Positions 33,901 through 48,900 of a stretch of DNA of 64,000 nt are shown piece after piece. A model generated the notes under the pieces. The model did no database searches. It was not told the origin of the DNA and was given only the letters and a program-made list of their open reading frames with translations. The position numbers were made by a program, and so were the translations under genes. Origin of the DNA: Anolis sagrei (taxonomy: Eukaryota > Chordata > Lepidosauria > Squamata > Anolidae); assembly GCF_037176765.1 (NCBI RefSeq), contig NC_090023.1, forward strand, positions 145,892,866 to 145,956,865, read 5' to 3'. Numbering within the stretch: the stretch's first letter is position 1; each line of letters begins with the position of its first letter.

Positions 33901-36900
33901 GCTCTAAGAATATGTCCATTCACTTTGTTTAAATTATGATTTTGGATCTATTTCTGGATGTCCTTCATCTGTAGACTTGTCACCACTTTCATGCTTTGAT
34001 GGACACCACATTCCCAAAAATTGAGAAAAGTTCATAGGTATTGGAAATCTCCGATTCCCAAACACCTATCTTCTCTAGCTATAATGTTTCACAGGTTTGC
34101 ATAGTCACAATTATATTCTATTACATAGTACTCCTGGGACACTTACTCCCAAAGGCTCTTGAACCTATGTGCCAAGGCTGACACCAGTGTGACAATAGGG
34201 GCTCTCAAGTGGTCCCACCATGTCCTTTGCCTGCAGCCGTGCAAATGAAGAGGTTCAAAGTGTTAAACGACAATCATTGTTTAAGGGAATTGCTCATTCA
34301 ATGGGAAGTCATATTCCTGTGTAGATTTGGTCTCTTGGAGTTGAGGCAAAATGTCTCTAATGAAGGGTTTGGAGTAGAGCAGGATGGATGCTTATCTTGG
34401 CAAGCAAAATAATTCATGGTTAGCTCTAGCTATTTCTATTTCAGACTTTAGTCAAACCTCAAGAGCTCTATTTAAATATAGGACAGATTTTTAACTAACA
34501 TACAAATCAGTGATGGCAGTGGGGGAGGGAACAATACAGCTACACCAAAGGCTTTCTCTTCACAATAGAAAAGGGAATTAATCACCATCCAACTGTTTTT
34601 CATAAAAAATATGATTTACTCTCGAAGAAGCCCTAAATCTCCATGTTACACATCCAGTAAAATCTTTATTTGACTCATTGGAATAATGCTGTAGAAGACA
34701 ACAGCCAGTGAAAACTGCCCTGTATTTCTGGTACAATTAGTCTTTGAATTAAGAAACCTGGGCAGGTTTTTAAAATGCTCCCCACAGTAACAGGAAGAAG
34801 GCAACAAGGTTTGATGGATTCCAGAAGACTAGAGTTCAAGTGTCCATTAAACCATAGAAACTCACTGGGAAAATCATAATCTCTCACAATCTTTAAACAG
34901 TATAAGACACAAATGCAAATCTTTTCTGAGCACATCTTGCCAAGAACACCTGAAGATAAGTTTACTTGAGGGTCACTATATAAGTCAGAAACAATCTGAA
35001 GGCACACAATAGCAGCATATAAACATCACTGCTTAGTATAGGAGCAACCAGCAGATCATGGCCAATGGCTAATTGCTAATATATTACGTACTGTCAAGTA
35101 TGCTGGACAATTAATGAGCATGTGGTCCAACAAATGAGCAATAGGATGGGTGTTAGGGCTTTCTCAGGTGACTGGCTTTTAGCAAGTATGCCTCCAGATA
35201 CGATCCATCACCCCTTCCTATTCTCTGCCTGTGGGGCAGGATGGAAGTTTTTACGCTGCCTCATGAGAAGTCTAGATATGACCACAATCCTGGATTCTTA
35301 ATCATTGGAATTAAAGTAACTTATCTATCACAGGAAACCTTTTTAGACAACTACTGTGCTGGGTGAATGAGCGATTTTCTATACTGCTGACTTCTCAAAT
35401 TGTTAATTACATTTATTACCGCCCTAGTGAGCTCAAAACACTGAAAGGCAGAAATGGGGTCATTTCTCACAAAATGACTGAGCTCTTTTTACTTTTTACA
35501 TTTTTTCTTTTGTTCTAAAAGACCTACAGGTTTAGTTATTAAATCAAAGATTAAAATCTAACTCCCCTCTATACCAAATTCCACCCAATCCTTTCTCTAT
35601 AGGACTGAAAAGCAACAGAATGAACATTCACAACAGCAGCAATTGGTGAAAATAAAATCATCCTACTACTGTTACTTAAAACTAAGACTTCTTCCACACT
35701 GCCCCGATATCCCAGGATATGATCCCAGATTATCTTCTTGTCCCAGGTTATCTGACAGTGGAGACTCACACAATCCATTTTAAAGCAGATAATCTGGGAT
35801 CAGATCCTGGGATATAGGGCAGTGTGAAAGGGACCCAACAGTCTCTATTAATACACTAGGGTATATAATCAGATTTCTTGGAGAGGTCTAATTCAAGGAG
35901 TTTGTGTTGGACATTTTTGTTGGGAGAATATAGAATGTTTTGCTTGTCTGACTTCAAACCATTTCCAACTTATGATGGCCTCAAAGCCAACTTATGATGG
36001 GACTGGCTTTTAGAGGGGGGTTGCCTTTGCCTTCCTCTGAGGCTGAGAAAGTGTGACTTGCCCAAGGTCACTTGGTGGGTTTCCATGTCCAAGTGAAAAA
36101 TCGAACCCTAGTGTCCAAAGTCCTAGTCCAGTGTTGTAAATTTAGCACTGTGAACTATAGCTTTCTATTTTTAGAAGTATAAATCATGCAAGAATGAAGT
36201 TAGTCCATTCTGAGTAACTATACTATGAGTACAAAGTATAACCAAAGCCTTTGCTTTGGATATACTTATGTTACCCTGAGCAACAGAAATCCCCATTATT
36301 AATCTAAGGACTTTTTGAGGGTAGGAATGCTCCTTCTTATTTTTTTGGCATGTATATTCTGTAACTGGATTTTTAAATTATAGGTTGAAATCCTACATGT
36401 GGTTATTAAAGAGGAGGCCTCACCAAAACCAGAAAGATTATTTCTCAGTTCTCAGTTTTTTGTTCCTGTTGATGCTATGTTCCTTTCTATACTCACTGAA
36501 ATCCACACCCTAACAAGGTTATGGTGCAATTACAACTACAGGTCCTTAAAAATCATGCCACAACTATAGAAGAAACCACCTAAATCCTGTATGTAGAACT
36601 TGGCATCCAATGTATGCTCTACAGAGTGTGCAGTCCTCAGTTTTCCAGGGATGTTAAAATCCTTTTGAATGTCAGACATTAGGCAGTTTTTTTCTGTTTG
36701 AGCTGAAAGTCTTTTCAGAATCGAGCGAGTAAGTAGCTCATTACAGCAGCCCTAAAGCGGCGTTCTTTTTACAGCACCAGAATGCTGCCTTTGATCCGAT
36801 TACAACTGCAGGTCCTTGAAATTCATGCCACAACTAGACTACAGTAACATGGTCAAATAGGAAAGCCTGATATACTTATCCAGAGGAAAGCAGACATGCA

Positions 36901-39900
36901 CACCAGTCTTGCTGGCACAAGCTAAGTACTTCCAAATGGAAAATTTCTTAGGTGTGACCTATGTGGTATTAGTAAAACTGGATACACCACTGAGATATTA
37001 ATTTGTTATCCAAAATCATATATAATTTCTCTTATCCACTTGAAATCTGCTGCCTTCTCATTATTTCAGCAATAGAAGCAGCTGCTGTTGGGATGTGATT
37101 CCTAGCCAGGAGAAACTCAGAAAAACTAGTATGATGATTTCAGTGTGTAGCATGATTTTATTTTATCAAGGTAAACAAAATGTTTCACAGCATTTAAATA
37201 ATATAATTGTGTGGGAGTGCATAAGAAAGAAGTAGGAAATAAACCTTTGATTGCATCAGAGAAACTGGTGGGAGGAGTTAGATTATCTAGAACTGGGATG
37301 GGACACCACCTGCCAATCTGCCCATCAGGGAAGGGAAAGTCCTTCCCTTCCCTGAAGCTCCTGCTTGCTCCAATAGTAACCATCTGGTTTATTAAAAAAG
37401 CAAAACTAAAAAGAAAACAAACAAACTCAAGGCCATGACTCAGGCAGCTTTACTTCTAGCCCAGCTTTGTCAGCGAGGAAAGGGGGCCTTTGAGGTGCCA
37501 GCTGAGTCTGCTGTGGTATTCTTTCACTTTCTCTAGCCAAGTAGACTCAGGCTGCAACTGAAAGAACTATTCCTCCAGGTCTTCTGTGAGTCTGCCTCCC
37601 TGAGACAGTGGAAGCAAAGCAGCCAACCATTTAATCAGACTCTGAAGGAGCTATCCTTCAGGTATTGGGTGCGTCTCTTTCTCCATAAAAATAATAATTC
37701 TACAAGGAGATATATAAGCAAGAGGTAATAATCTTTTGTTCATCACAAATTTAGGCTCACTTTCTCAGTTTCTGCTGGCACACAGGAGAAACTGAGACTA
37801 GCAGCAGAGACCAACTCAGAATTGGGTTTGAGTGATATCTGCTAGGTTTTTAAAAACTGTGTTTTATTTTTTATTTTTTACTAGTTAAGTAAAAAATCTT
37901 GCCTAGGGCCAAATCTGATGGCTGGAAGCCAACAGTCACCCAGTGTAGATTAAATATCCACGCGCATACCCTAAACTAGCTTTACAGAATCCCCTTGCAG
38001 AATAGCAACACTGTAGAACACATGTTGATGAAAGGGGATTTTTGTGTATTATGCAAGTGCAACGACAGTGTACAATGTTGCTGCATGCACACTTCATTTT
38101 CTGCTGTCTGCAAAATATGTCTGTTGATGGCAAATATCTCACCCCATGCATATAGCACAATTTATCTTTGTGGATGTCTTTAACAGACTGCCAGCCAAAA
38201 TCCAAAAAGTGGTCCACAGGACCTCCTATTTCTCCATATCCCTTTTCTGAGTCAACTCCCAAGCTGTTTCTGTGCTAAGAAAGGCAATGAATATTGAGTG
38301 ATAGATGTGGGTTGTGTAGTAAAAAGTAAATGTACTTACTTATGGTGAGTGGCAGAGAAAACAGAAGTTTGCGAGAATGACAAGAAAAGCAAAGGCAGAT
38401 TTCAGCTTGAAACTGCCCATGAGAACTTGGACAAGGTACTTCAACTTATATGACAGTCAAAAATATTCTGATGGAGTGGTCTACTGCAAAGTTTTGGAGC
38501 TGTCAGAACGAGCACACAGAGATTAATCATAATCAATTCTGTCTAGATATTGTGCTCTTAGATATTGTTGTTCTCTGTAAGTGACCAATACTATTTCATC
38601 ACTGCACTATCAGTCGTAACTCTAAAAAGATTATAGAATTGGGGCACCAACTGGACCCAAATTGGCACCGCTGTTCATATAAGCTGCAGAAGTGCTCAGG
38701 AGAATGCTACAGTCCAAGATATGGTAACTACATGTGGTGGGATTGCATGATCATTAAGCTTGCTTCTATGTGTTTGAGATGTGGATTGCTACTTCCACAT
38801 CCCAAACATCCATTAAACTTTGTTAGGCTAACTGCTTCACAGCTGTTCAAGTGAAAAGTGGTTGAATTAAGCAAACTTACATCCATACAATAAGCATCTA
38901 CTGTATACCATGAGAATATTACCTTACATATATTTCAATTACTCTAGATATCCTTTTGATGAACCATATTTCATCCTTTGTGCAATCCTAAACCAGGACC
39001 ATCCCCATGGAATATAGGTGGATAATTTATGGCAATATCCAGTACAGTCCATATTTGCTTAACCATACCCCCTCCCACACCATCACCTCAAAAAGTTATC
39101 AATAGCAAAAAAAAATGCTTTATTTGCGGTACGACCCATCATTTCCTAGCAATAAGTCAGGGTGGTTCACATTATGGGAAAGTGTGCAATCTCATAACAG
39201 CACTACTGTTTGTTTGTTTTAATAACAGCTGGCATCCCTCTGGTCACTCTGCAGTACATTAGATCCATTCAGTCTTTTGCTGAGTCAATCTGCAGATGCA
39301 TCTAATGGATTCAATGTGTCTACACTAGTTAAGGCTAACAGGATTTTGGCTATTATTTTCATAACACCAGCACTACGTCCAGAAAAGGTACCTCACTTAG
39401 ACAGGCCAACATTAGGCTGGCCTTCAGGTAATCAGTAATTATTAATTTAATCTACACATAGTAGCTGCTGCAAGGATTAAAAAAGAGCAGTTGAGGGGAA
39501 AATGAGAATCTGGAAGGTCTGGCTAAAGATATAATAAATAAAATAAACACATGCGTGGAAAGATTATTCCTGGTTTTAGATTACTGTTTGTTGCAAAAAT
39601 GTGCAATGATATCTATATCTATATATTTTATAGAGTATGCTAATATCTTCTATAAATACTTGAACTGTGTGCCTTTAAATTACATGTCAATTTAAAACAA
39701 CCCCATAGAATTTCATAGGGTTTTCTTAAGCAAGGAGTATTCAGAGGTTGTTTGTTTTCATATGAACTTAGTCTTGGGAACAATTATAATATCCTGCTGC
39801 ATACACTCCACTCTTTTACACTGTGAACAGCTACACTGAACCAACAAAGGTTGCACTATAGGAAGGTGGCAAGGATTTACAAATATATTACACTGCTGTT

Positions 39901-42900
39901 ACAAATGAGCAACTTGATCCACAGGAATCACAGTCAAGGGGACAGAGGAGATTCTTGCAATACAGATGCTGTTACGTCACGGACTGACCTGGTTTGCCCC
40001 TTGGGAGCTGGAATAAACACACAACATTGAGTGAGCATGAAGGAAGGAGAAAAGAAGGTTTCTTTTCCATAGCAGTCATCCAAATGAAATCACTCGTGCT
40101 TATTGCACAGTCTCCTCCTAAGAAAAAGCTATGCCTCAGGCAGGTAGAGCACTTAGCCAGCATATAGCCCAAGCAGAAAGAGGGGAGAAGAGGCTGGTGT
40201 GAGTTTGCAAAAAGTCAAAAGGAAGTATTTGCAAGGAAGAGTACTGTTCTATTCAACAAAAGTTGTTTACAGGCAGAATGCTATCAAGCAAGGTTCTTTT
40301 TCCAAGCTGCAGTTGCTGCAGATTGGTGCTTCCAGCATGCGCCCCCTCACAGCCTGGCTTCTCCCACAGTGGCATTTTGCATAAGTGTTACCAAGGAAAC
40401 TCTGAGATCATGGATTTGGCACCACAGTTTCACTAAAGGGACAAGGGGGAGAGAACTTGGATTAACAGAAAAGGGAAGTCTATTTGAACAGAAATTGATT
40501 TTGCTCAGTTGCACACACTATAAACAGTATGTTAAGAGATCAAGTAGGCCAAGTTATGGCATCTGTGCATCTCTCTTCAAATAAAGACCTTCCCTATTAA
40601 TCTTGCTGCTCCCCTCAGATTTTAGTACAAAAGGTCCTTACTGGAAGAGAAGGGCTTTGCATTTTTTATAATGTCATTGAAGAAAGCAAAGGAGGAAAAT
40701 GCTAATGGGCAGTGGCACAGACACTACTCAGAAAATGTAATCAAATACCTATAAAACACACACACAATCATCTTGTAATTCCACAGACTACAACAATTTA
40801 GTTTGGTTAGAATTAAAATACAGAAAGGGTGTATTTTGATCTAAGAGGAAAGTGAGACATACAGCAAATACAGCATTTCTGAGACATAACTTCTGCTTAA
40901 ATAAGACTAGATTTTCAACCTACACATTTTCAATGACATAAGATATGCCGTTATTAAATATTTTGCCAGCATGAAAGACACAAAGCTGTTTTTGTTTCTG
41001 ATGGGTGGGGAAACCTGTGTCTCAAAGAGATAAAAATAGCTTCAAGAAGCATTCCTCTCACAAGAAGAAGTTGTGCAAATAAGCTACTTCCCTTGGCAAA
41101 TATTTTGGAGCAAATTTTGACCAGTTAGTTCATGACAAGACTTCCTCAGTTTTGCTAAAAGCAGCATTGAGAAAGTTGTTATGAGGGAGGACATATGGTG
41201 CAAGATTTTCTTAAAACTTTGGAAGAAAGGGAGACATGCAACTGAGAAGAATTAAGCAATCAGTACCATTCCCAAGAAAAGACAAGCAAGAGAAAGAGAG
41301 AATGTCAGATGACAGATAGCTCTATGTCAAAAACAAACAACCTGCACATATCTTACCTGCCATAGGGACAAGGAGAAGTGATGCAAGATAAACATATGGC
41401 AATAAAAATTGATTGTGCAGATATAGCACTCTGGGTGTGATGTCTTGGGTGTGGGTGAGGAAACCAACACATAGATTAACGTAGATCATGTGTCAAATGT
41501 GAGTAGCTCACCTCCCAGAGGTGTAGCAAGGGCAATTCAGAGAGAAACTATTGCCTATGCTCAGTCTGCACATTTTAAGCAAACAAGAAATATTAATTAT
41601 GTTAATTTTTAAAAGTCACACTGCCACTTAAATAGTATGAGTCTCTTGTCTAGAGAATGGCATATATCACTTAAAACAATAATTCTTCTCTGGGCAATGA
41701 GAAGTATTGTTCTTTTAATCTGAACAATATCCACAGATTTTGTTCTGTGGATACAAGAACAAAATCTGAACAATATCCACAGATTTAACACCCACAATTT
41801 CACTTACCCATGCTCCTAAAAATATTCCCTCTCTGAAGTGTTTGTGGGCCTCTCTAGGTCCTCCAGTATGTTTCTATGGTATGTCTCCATCCCAAATACA
41901 GTTAGAAGATAGAGTTTGCTATATCTATGTTTCAGGTACGCATGTGGGGATGGGTAGATCATGGACCATATCCCACTGAGATACAGGAGTTGTACTTTAT
42001 TGTTCATGTTCAAATTGGGTGGCAAATAATTTTTCTGATACATATATATGTAGACTCTAGAGGTGAAGCAATACTTTAAATTCAGTTGTGAGAAAGATCA
42101 ACGAACCAAAGGACAGTATAGAAAAAAAGACATTTAATAACTGACTTGATGTAAAATGTTGGCATGAGTACCCTTTAAATGTAGTCAGCAACCCCAAACT
42201 TTCTTTGAAAAAGTTCACTTCATTATAAAGCAGTCTTGCCTGACATAAGAAGGACCAAAAACCAAACACAATATGCTACTGAAATAATTGGAAACTGGAC
42301 CTTTAATAATTTTTTTTGTAAAACACCACCAGGAAGCCACAATACTGAACAGTGGATTCCAAATTTTATACATGGACAGGTAAACTACGTTTTTTATGCT
42401 CTTTCACTGGTTATGCCAACAATGTACATTTAAAATGAATCAGTTTTTTTAAAAAATGAGATGAGGAAAAGACTAGTCAATGAGGATTCTTACTTTCAGA
42501 GTCACTGATTCCACTGTAGTCACTGACGCTGGCGCTGCTTCGTCGCTTCATCCGCTCCAGGTGCTCTTCATACTGGAAGTGATGTTTCTTTAGGGGAGAT
42601 GAGAAATCCTCTATCACAGCATCGAACTCGCCAAGCACCTCAGCCAGATCTCCAAAATCCTCAAAAACCTCTGCAGCAGATGAAAAAAGTCAGTAGCTCT
42701 TCCACAGCCTGATCCACCATCAATATATATGTGGATTTTGTATCCAAAGATTCGACCATCTATAACTTGAAAATATTCAAAAGGAAATATATGAAATAGA
42801 TAGGAAATCATTTTATGATGCCATTTTATATCATGGGATTTTATATAAAATGGTATCTAGAGGGGGAGTCCTGGAACCAAATGACAGCTGACACCAAGGG

Positions 42901-42940
42901 CCTACTGCATTGGGTATGGGTCCTGTAAACTGAAAGTCCC

Positions 42941-42986
<46 letters not shown>

Positions 42987-45900
42987 CAGTCAACCTCTGG
43001 CCTTCCTCCCTTTCCAATTATTACAGCATAGGTCCAGAAGGAAATAAAATTCCCTAAAATTATTTTTTTTAATTACGTAAATATTCTTCAAGATTTTTCT
43101 CAAAGTCTTTCCATATTGTTCTTGTTTGCTTGTGTTGAACTGTAAGACCATCTTGAATATTGTAATGTTTATTTTCTTATCTGTTTTACATTGTTTTAAT
43201 TTAATTTAAAAATATTTACCCTGTAATTCTATGAAATTTGGGAAAGTTTTACCTTAAGAAGCAGTGTAAAAACGCTTAAAATATTTGGTCATAAATATTT
43301 AATAGAGAGAAACAAATGCATACACACCCGCATTACCATTTAAATCCAGAAACAGACAGATACATTTGAGGCATTTATTTGTAAACTCACACAGAGTTTA
43401 TAGCCAGCTGTGTGTGTGGCAAATTGGACTGTTTCCTTTTGGCTCTCTTATACTTTTGCCAGAAGCCCAACATGAACAAATGAAGATTTTTGTCATTGTT
43501 TTTAATGCTAATTCTAAATGTTTATTTTGAAATATTGAACTGGTTATTTGGATTCTTTCCAACATATGTCCATGTCTTGTTTGGGAAAGTAACAGGTTTG
43601 GTTCATTTTGTGGATTATTTGTGCGGCCTGAGAGTGTGTCCCACTCTTAATGGCACTCAGCAACATTTGTTGTGATAGACTTTTGAGACTCATGGCTATT
43701 ATGCTACTCTAAGGGATGATTTTGTGGTCCCGTCAGTCCTATCTGATTGAAAATTTCTAAAAAGTGGCATGGCTAATTGTTTCCTAACCCATTTATTCCC
43801 TTTGCTCTTTGATATCTGCATGAAGTCTCCTAATAGGTCCTATAGGAATTTGGGCATCGAGTTATATCATTATTCCAATGACACTCTGCTCTGCTCTCTT
43901 TCTCCGATAAAGTCAGAGCCTGCAGAAACATTATTGGATTGGGTGGAAACATTAATGAAATGGATATGGATTAACTCCTGTTAAAACAGCTGTGATCTGT
44001 GACCAGGAGCACAGCCTGTTCTAGAAAGGGATGAATTCTCACGGAAGGACCATGAAAGTTCTTTAATTAAAGCTGCCTACTCCTCAAGGTTTTGTTGTTC
44101 TCTTTTCAACTTTTGCTTATTTACATTACAGTGATTATTCTGCACAATTTCCTCAAGCTGTATGACTAAACATATGGTGCCCTATCCATAAGTTATTATT
44201 TATTTATTAAAACATGTCAGTGATTATAAAGATGCAGATAACAGTTTTCCATGGCTTTTTTATTTCATTCACAAAAATGAAAATTCATTCATTCAGCAAA
44301 TGAATGGTCACATTTACATACACAAATGATGGAAAGCTTGGACACTCTGAGATTCTCTGATTTTTTATATAAATCAAAAGACTATACTTCTAAAAAGCAT
44401 AGGGCAAAAAGCAATCCAAGAGAATTTAAATAAGTGTTTTTTAAATTGGAAAACTAATCTCAAACTGACAAAAATGAACTTGCCAGAACTACCTTAAGGA
44501 CAGAATCACAGTGTAATAGAATTTGAAGAGATCACATTGGTCATGTAGTCCAACCCCTGCCATACAGGAAAAGGACAATCAAAGTACCCCTGACAGAAGG
44601 CCACCCAGCCTCTGTTTAAAAGCCTTCAAGGAAGGAGCTTCCACCAGACTCCGAGGAAGAGAGTTCCACTACTGAACAGCCTGTATGCTCAGGAAGTTCT
44701 GCCTAATGTTCCTGTAATTTGAACCCATTGTTCCAAGTCCTAGTTTCCAAGACAGCAGAAAACAAGCCTGCTTTCTCTTCCTTATGACAGCCTTTCACTT
44801 ATTTATATGTGCTATCATGTCTCCTATCAATGTTCTCTCCTGCAGGCTAAACATCTCCAGCTCTTTAAGATGGTCCTCATAAGGCATGTTCTTCAGGCCT
44901 TTGATTATTTTAGTTGCCCTCCCCTGGACACCTTCCAGCTTGTCAATATCTCTCTTGAATTGTGGTGCCCAGAATTGGACACAGTATTCCAGGCGAGGTC
45001 CAACCAAGCCAGTATAAAGGGACACCATGACTTTCCTCTATCCAGACATTATACTCCTTTTGATGCAGGCCAAAATCCTACAGGTTTTTAGCTGCTGCAT
45101 CACACTGTTGGTTCATGTTCAACTTCTTGTCCACTAGGTCTCCAAGAGCTTTCTCACATGGATTATCAAGCCAGGCATTACCCAATCTGCATCTTTACAT
45201 TTCATTTTTCCCTGCCTAAGTGTGGGAGCTTACATTTCTCCTTGTTGAAATTCATTTGTTAATTTTTATCCAGCTCTCTAAATCTGTTAAAGTCATTTTG
45301 AATTCTGACCCTGTCCTCTGGAATATTAGCTATCCCTCATAATTTTGTGTCATGCAAACTTGATAAGCATGCTCTCTAAACCTTCATTCAACTAATTAAT
45401 AAAGATATTGAACAGTACTGGGCCCCGAACCCACACCCTGCAGCACTCCACTAGTCATTATTTCCAGGATGAAGTGGAACTATTGGTAAGCACCCTTTGG
45501 ATTTGGTCGCTTAACCAATTACAGATGCACTTAATAGTACAATTGCCTAGCCCACATTTGACTAGTTTGTTTGCAATAAGGTCATAGGGGACGACCTTGT
45601 CAAAGGCCTTACTGAAATAAATATCTGATACATACATAGCATTCCTTGCATCTACCAAGCTTATAAGATTAGCAAACAGTTATAATGACTTTCAGTAGCA
45701 AAGTGAAAAAAGGGACCTTGACAACAAGCATCTTCCTGTGGCAGACACTGACATCTCAAAAAGGAAGGGAAATCTGAAATTGGCTTGAGTTAGGGAAAGA
45801 CAAACACTCGTGTCACTTCCATATATTTCATCAATCTAAAGAATAAGGAACTGACAAAACAACCTTTGAGTACTCCTTGTCTAAAGAAACCCCATGAAAT

Positions 45901-48900
45901 CCATGAGGTCACCATAAATCAACAGTAGACTTGAAGATAAATGCATACAGACACTGGGACTAAGTATTGGATTTAATCCATCCTCTACAGCTGTACAATG
46001 ATGTGGGATGGACTTTGCTGCAGGTCTACTTTTATATATATTCTAAAAGACAAAAGCTCACAAAGGAGATTAAAATTCCCCAGTGGAGTGCATGAGTATT
46101 AAACCAGCTTTCCATGTCTTGAGAACTTTTTTGTAGACCGATATTAAACTAAACAGGAAGGCAGGGAGGATGAAAGCTGTGCAATGTTAAACGGCACAAA
46201 GCATAGCACCACATAATATTTGCAGAAGAAACCTTTTGAGGATTAGACCACAAGATTATGGGGATTAACTACAGGATGTATTACCATAAGGTGCATCCTG
46301 GGGAGGGGGCAGTCTACGTATCTGATTCATGTGTACATCCCAACCATGTCACTATCCATATGTCTGAAAACAGATACAATTATAGACCTGAAGGAACACC
46401 CAGCCTTCAACTACTGTATCCTGTATGTAAATTTGCCTTATGGGGATAAACCTTTAAGTCATCTGTCAATGAGACTTCCTGAATTTCATAGGGTTTTCTT
46501 AGATAAGGAATACTTAGAGATAGTTTTATCAATTTCTTCTTAGGAAATATAGTCTACAGCATCTGATATTTGTTAGGCAGTTTCCCACCCAAGGACTCAC
46601 CAGGGCCGACCCTACTTCACTTCCAAGATAAGACAGGATCTATTACATAGCACTAAAACTATTTTCTTTGCCAAGGTACTTGGAAAATAACTAACGGCTA
46701 ATCTAGCACAAGCTTCTGAAATAGCCCAGTTAAGAAAGCTGAACAAAACAAAGGCATGAGAGGTTCTACTGTGAAGAGTGTGCCTATAACAGCAGAGACC
46801 TAAATGCCCAAGAATTCACATTGCAGATGCATTACAATAAAGACAAATCTCCCCTTTTAACTTCGGGGGGGGGGGGGGACTGACTCAATCCTTGAGACAT
46901 ACTAAATGACCTCACAATTTTAAAAAGAAAGTGATTTAACAAATTAATACCAGCTGGACAGAAGGAAGGTCCATTACAGCTATAAAGGCAGTGAGAAGTT
47001 TCCCTAACAGCATTCCAGCCAGAAACCAGAGAAACACAGTTTATCTGAAGTTTATCTGAACAGATATGGTTGGCAATTTTGAACTATGGGGATTTGGTCA
47101 CTTTCATTTGAAGGAACAACTACCTATAACTGAGAAAGAAGGGAATTTAACCCCTTTCTTGTGTTGGTGTCCTGACTTGAGCATAAAATATAAAGAGAGA
47201 CCTGCCCTCATACATACACGATCTGTCTCAAAAGTAACAAAAATTATTTTTAGCGCAGTGCAGATGGGCCAGGAAAGGACGGTGTTTTTTGAGGAAGGTG
47301 GATGGAAAACCCAGGCATATTGTCTGGCCTTTTTCTGTTGAGCCCTTGCCTTTGTAACAGTCAGGACAATAGCAAAAAAATGCAAAAGTTTTAGAGTCTA
47401 ATCATGAGTGAAAGTGGAATCCTTGGTGACACAATGGGTCAAACCAGGGGTCCTCAAACTTTTTAAACAGAGGGCCAGGTCACAGACCCGCATACTTTTG
47501 GGGGGCTGAATTATAATTTGAAAAAAACATGAATTATTATGCACACTGCACATATTTGATTTGTAGTGCAAAAAACACTTAATACAATACAATAATTAAA
47601 ATGAAGAACAATTTTAACAAATATAAACTTATTAGTATTTCAGTTAGAAGTGTGGTCCTGCTTTTGGCTGATGAGATAGGATTGTTGATCTTGTTATGTG
47701 CTTTCAAGTCATTTCAGACTTATGCTGACCCTGAGCAAGGACTGGGTAAATGACCGTATCTGGCTCCTGGGCCTTAGTTTGAGGACCCCTGGATTAAATC
47801 CTTGTGCCGGCAGGTCTGCTGACTGAAAGATTGGTGGTTCTAATCTATGGAGTGAGGTGAGGTCCTGTCTGTCAGCTTTAGCTTCTCATGTGGGGACATG
47901 AGAGAAGCCTCCCACAGGATGGTAAAAACATCTAGGCATCCCCTTGGCAATGTCTTTGCAGATGGCCAATTATCTCACACCAGAAGCGACCTGCAGTTTC
48001 TCAAGTTGTTCCTGACATGAAAAAACTTGGTGAAAATGCAGAGGAGTCTTCAGGAACCGAGAGCAATGTGGCTCATGGTGAAGGCTGTTGTAACTGCTTT
48101 TTCTGACATAGCCCTGACTTAGCGCTGTGTGGTTTCTTTCTTAGAGTTCAAAACCCACCTCAAAAGACATCCTTTTGCGGCAATTGAAAAGGTCCAGGCA
48201 GCTGCGATGAAGGCTTTGAACAACGTCTCAAGTAATAGCTTCCTCCACTGCTTTGAAAAATGGCAGCAATGCCGATATTTCTGAGGAGTGTGTTTTAGTT
48301 GCATATATGTTCAATAAAAAGAAAGTTAAATTGTTCTCATTCTTTTTGGAAGAATAAAATGTTGAATTTGAAAGACTGGTTGCTCTGAGTATCAAAATAA
48401 AGATAGACACAATAAAGATAGACACCACTCAGGCGGTGTTGTGTTTCAGTGTCGAATGTTGACTTTTGTGGAAAGGTGGCTGCCAAGGTAGCCGAAATGG
48501 TCAACATTTTCTAATGTTTCACCATTAAGCTGTATTTCTGGCTTATTGAAGGAGGGAATAATAATAGTTCTGTTCTTGTGGATTTTGAAGAGGCATGAAC
48601 AGAGGGGCAAAAGGGAGAAACATGCCAAGAGAATAGCACATCAAGCCAAACCTTGTCAGGACCACCTTCCATCTGAAAATCTATGTCCTCATTGTGACAG
48701 GCCACGAGGATCCAGAATACATCTCTACAGTCACTTACAGACTCACCACCAAGACTCTATTTCTGGAAAAGAATCTTAATCGGCCACCCAAGATAGTACG
48801 TCCCACAGTGCCTTTTGATGGATAGACCTCATAGTAGGCTATCACTTGTGCCAAGAATGATTCTCTTCCAGAAGTAGTCTTGGTGATGGGTCTGTAAGTA

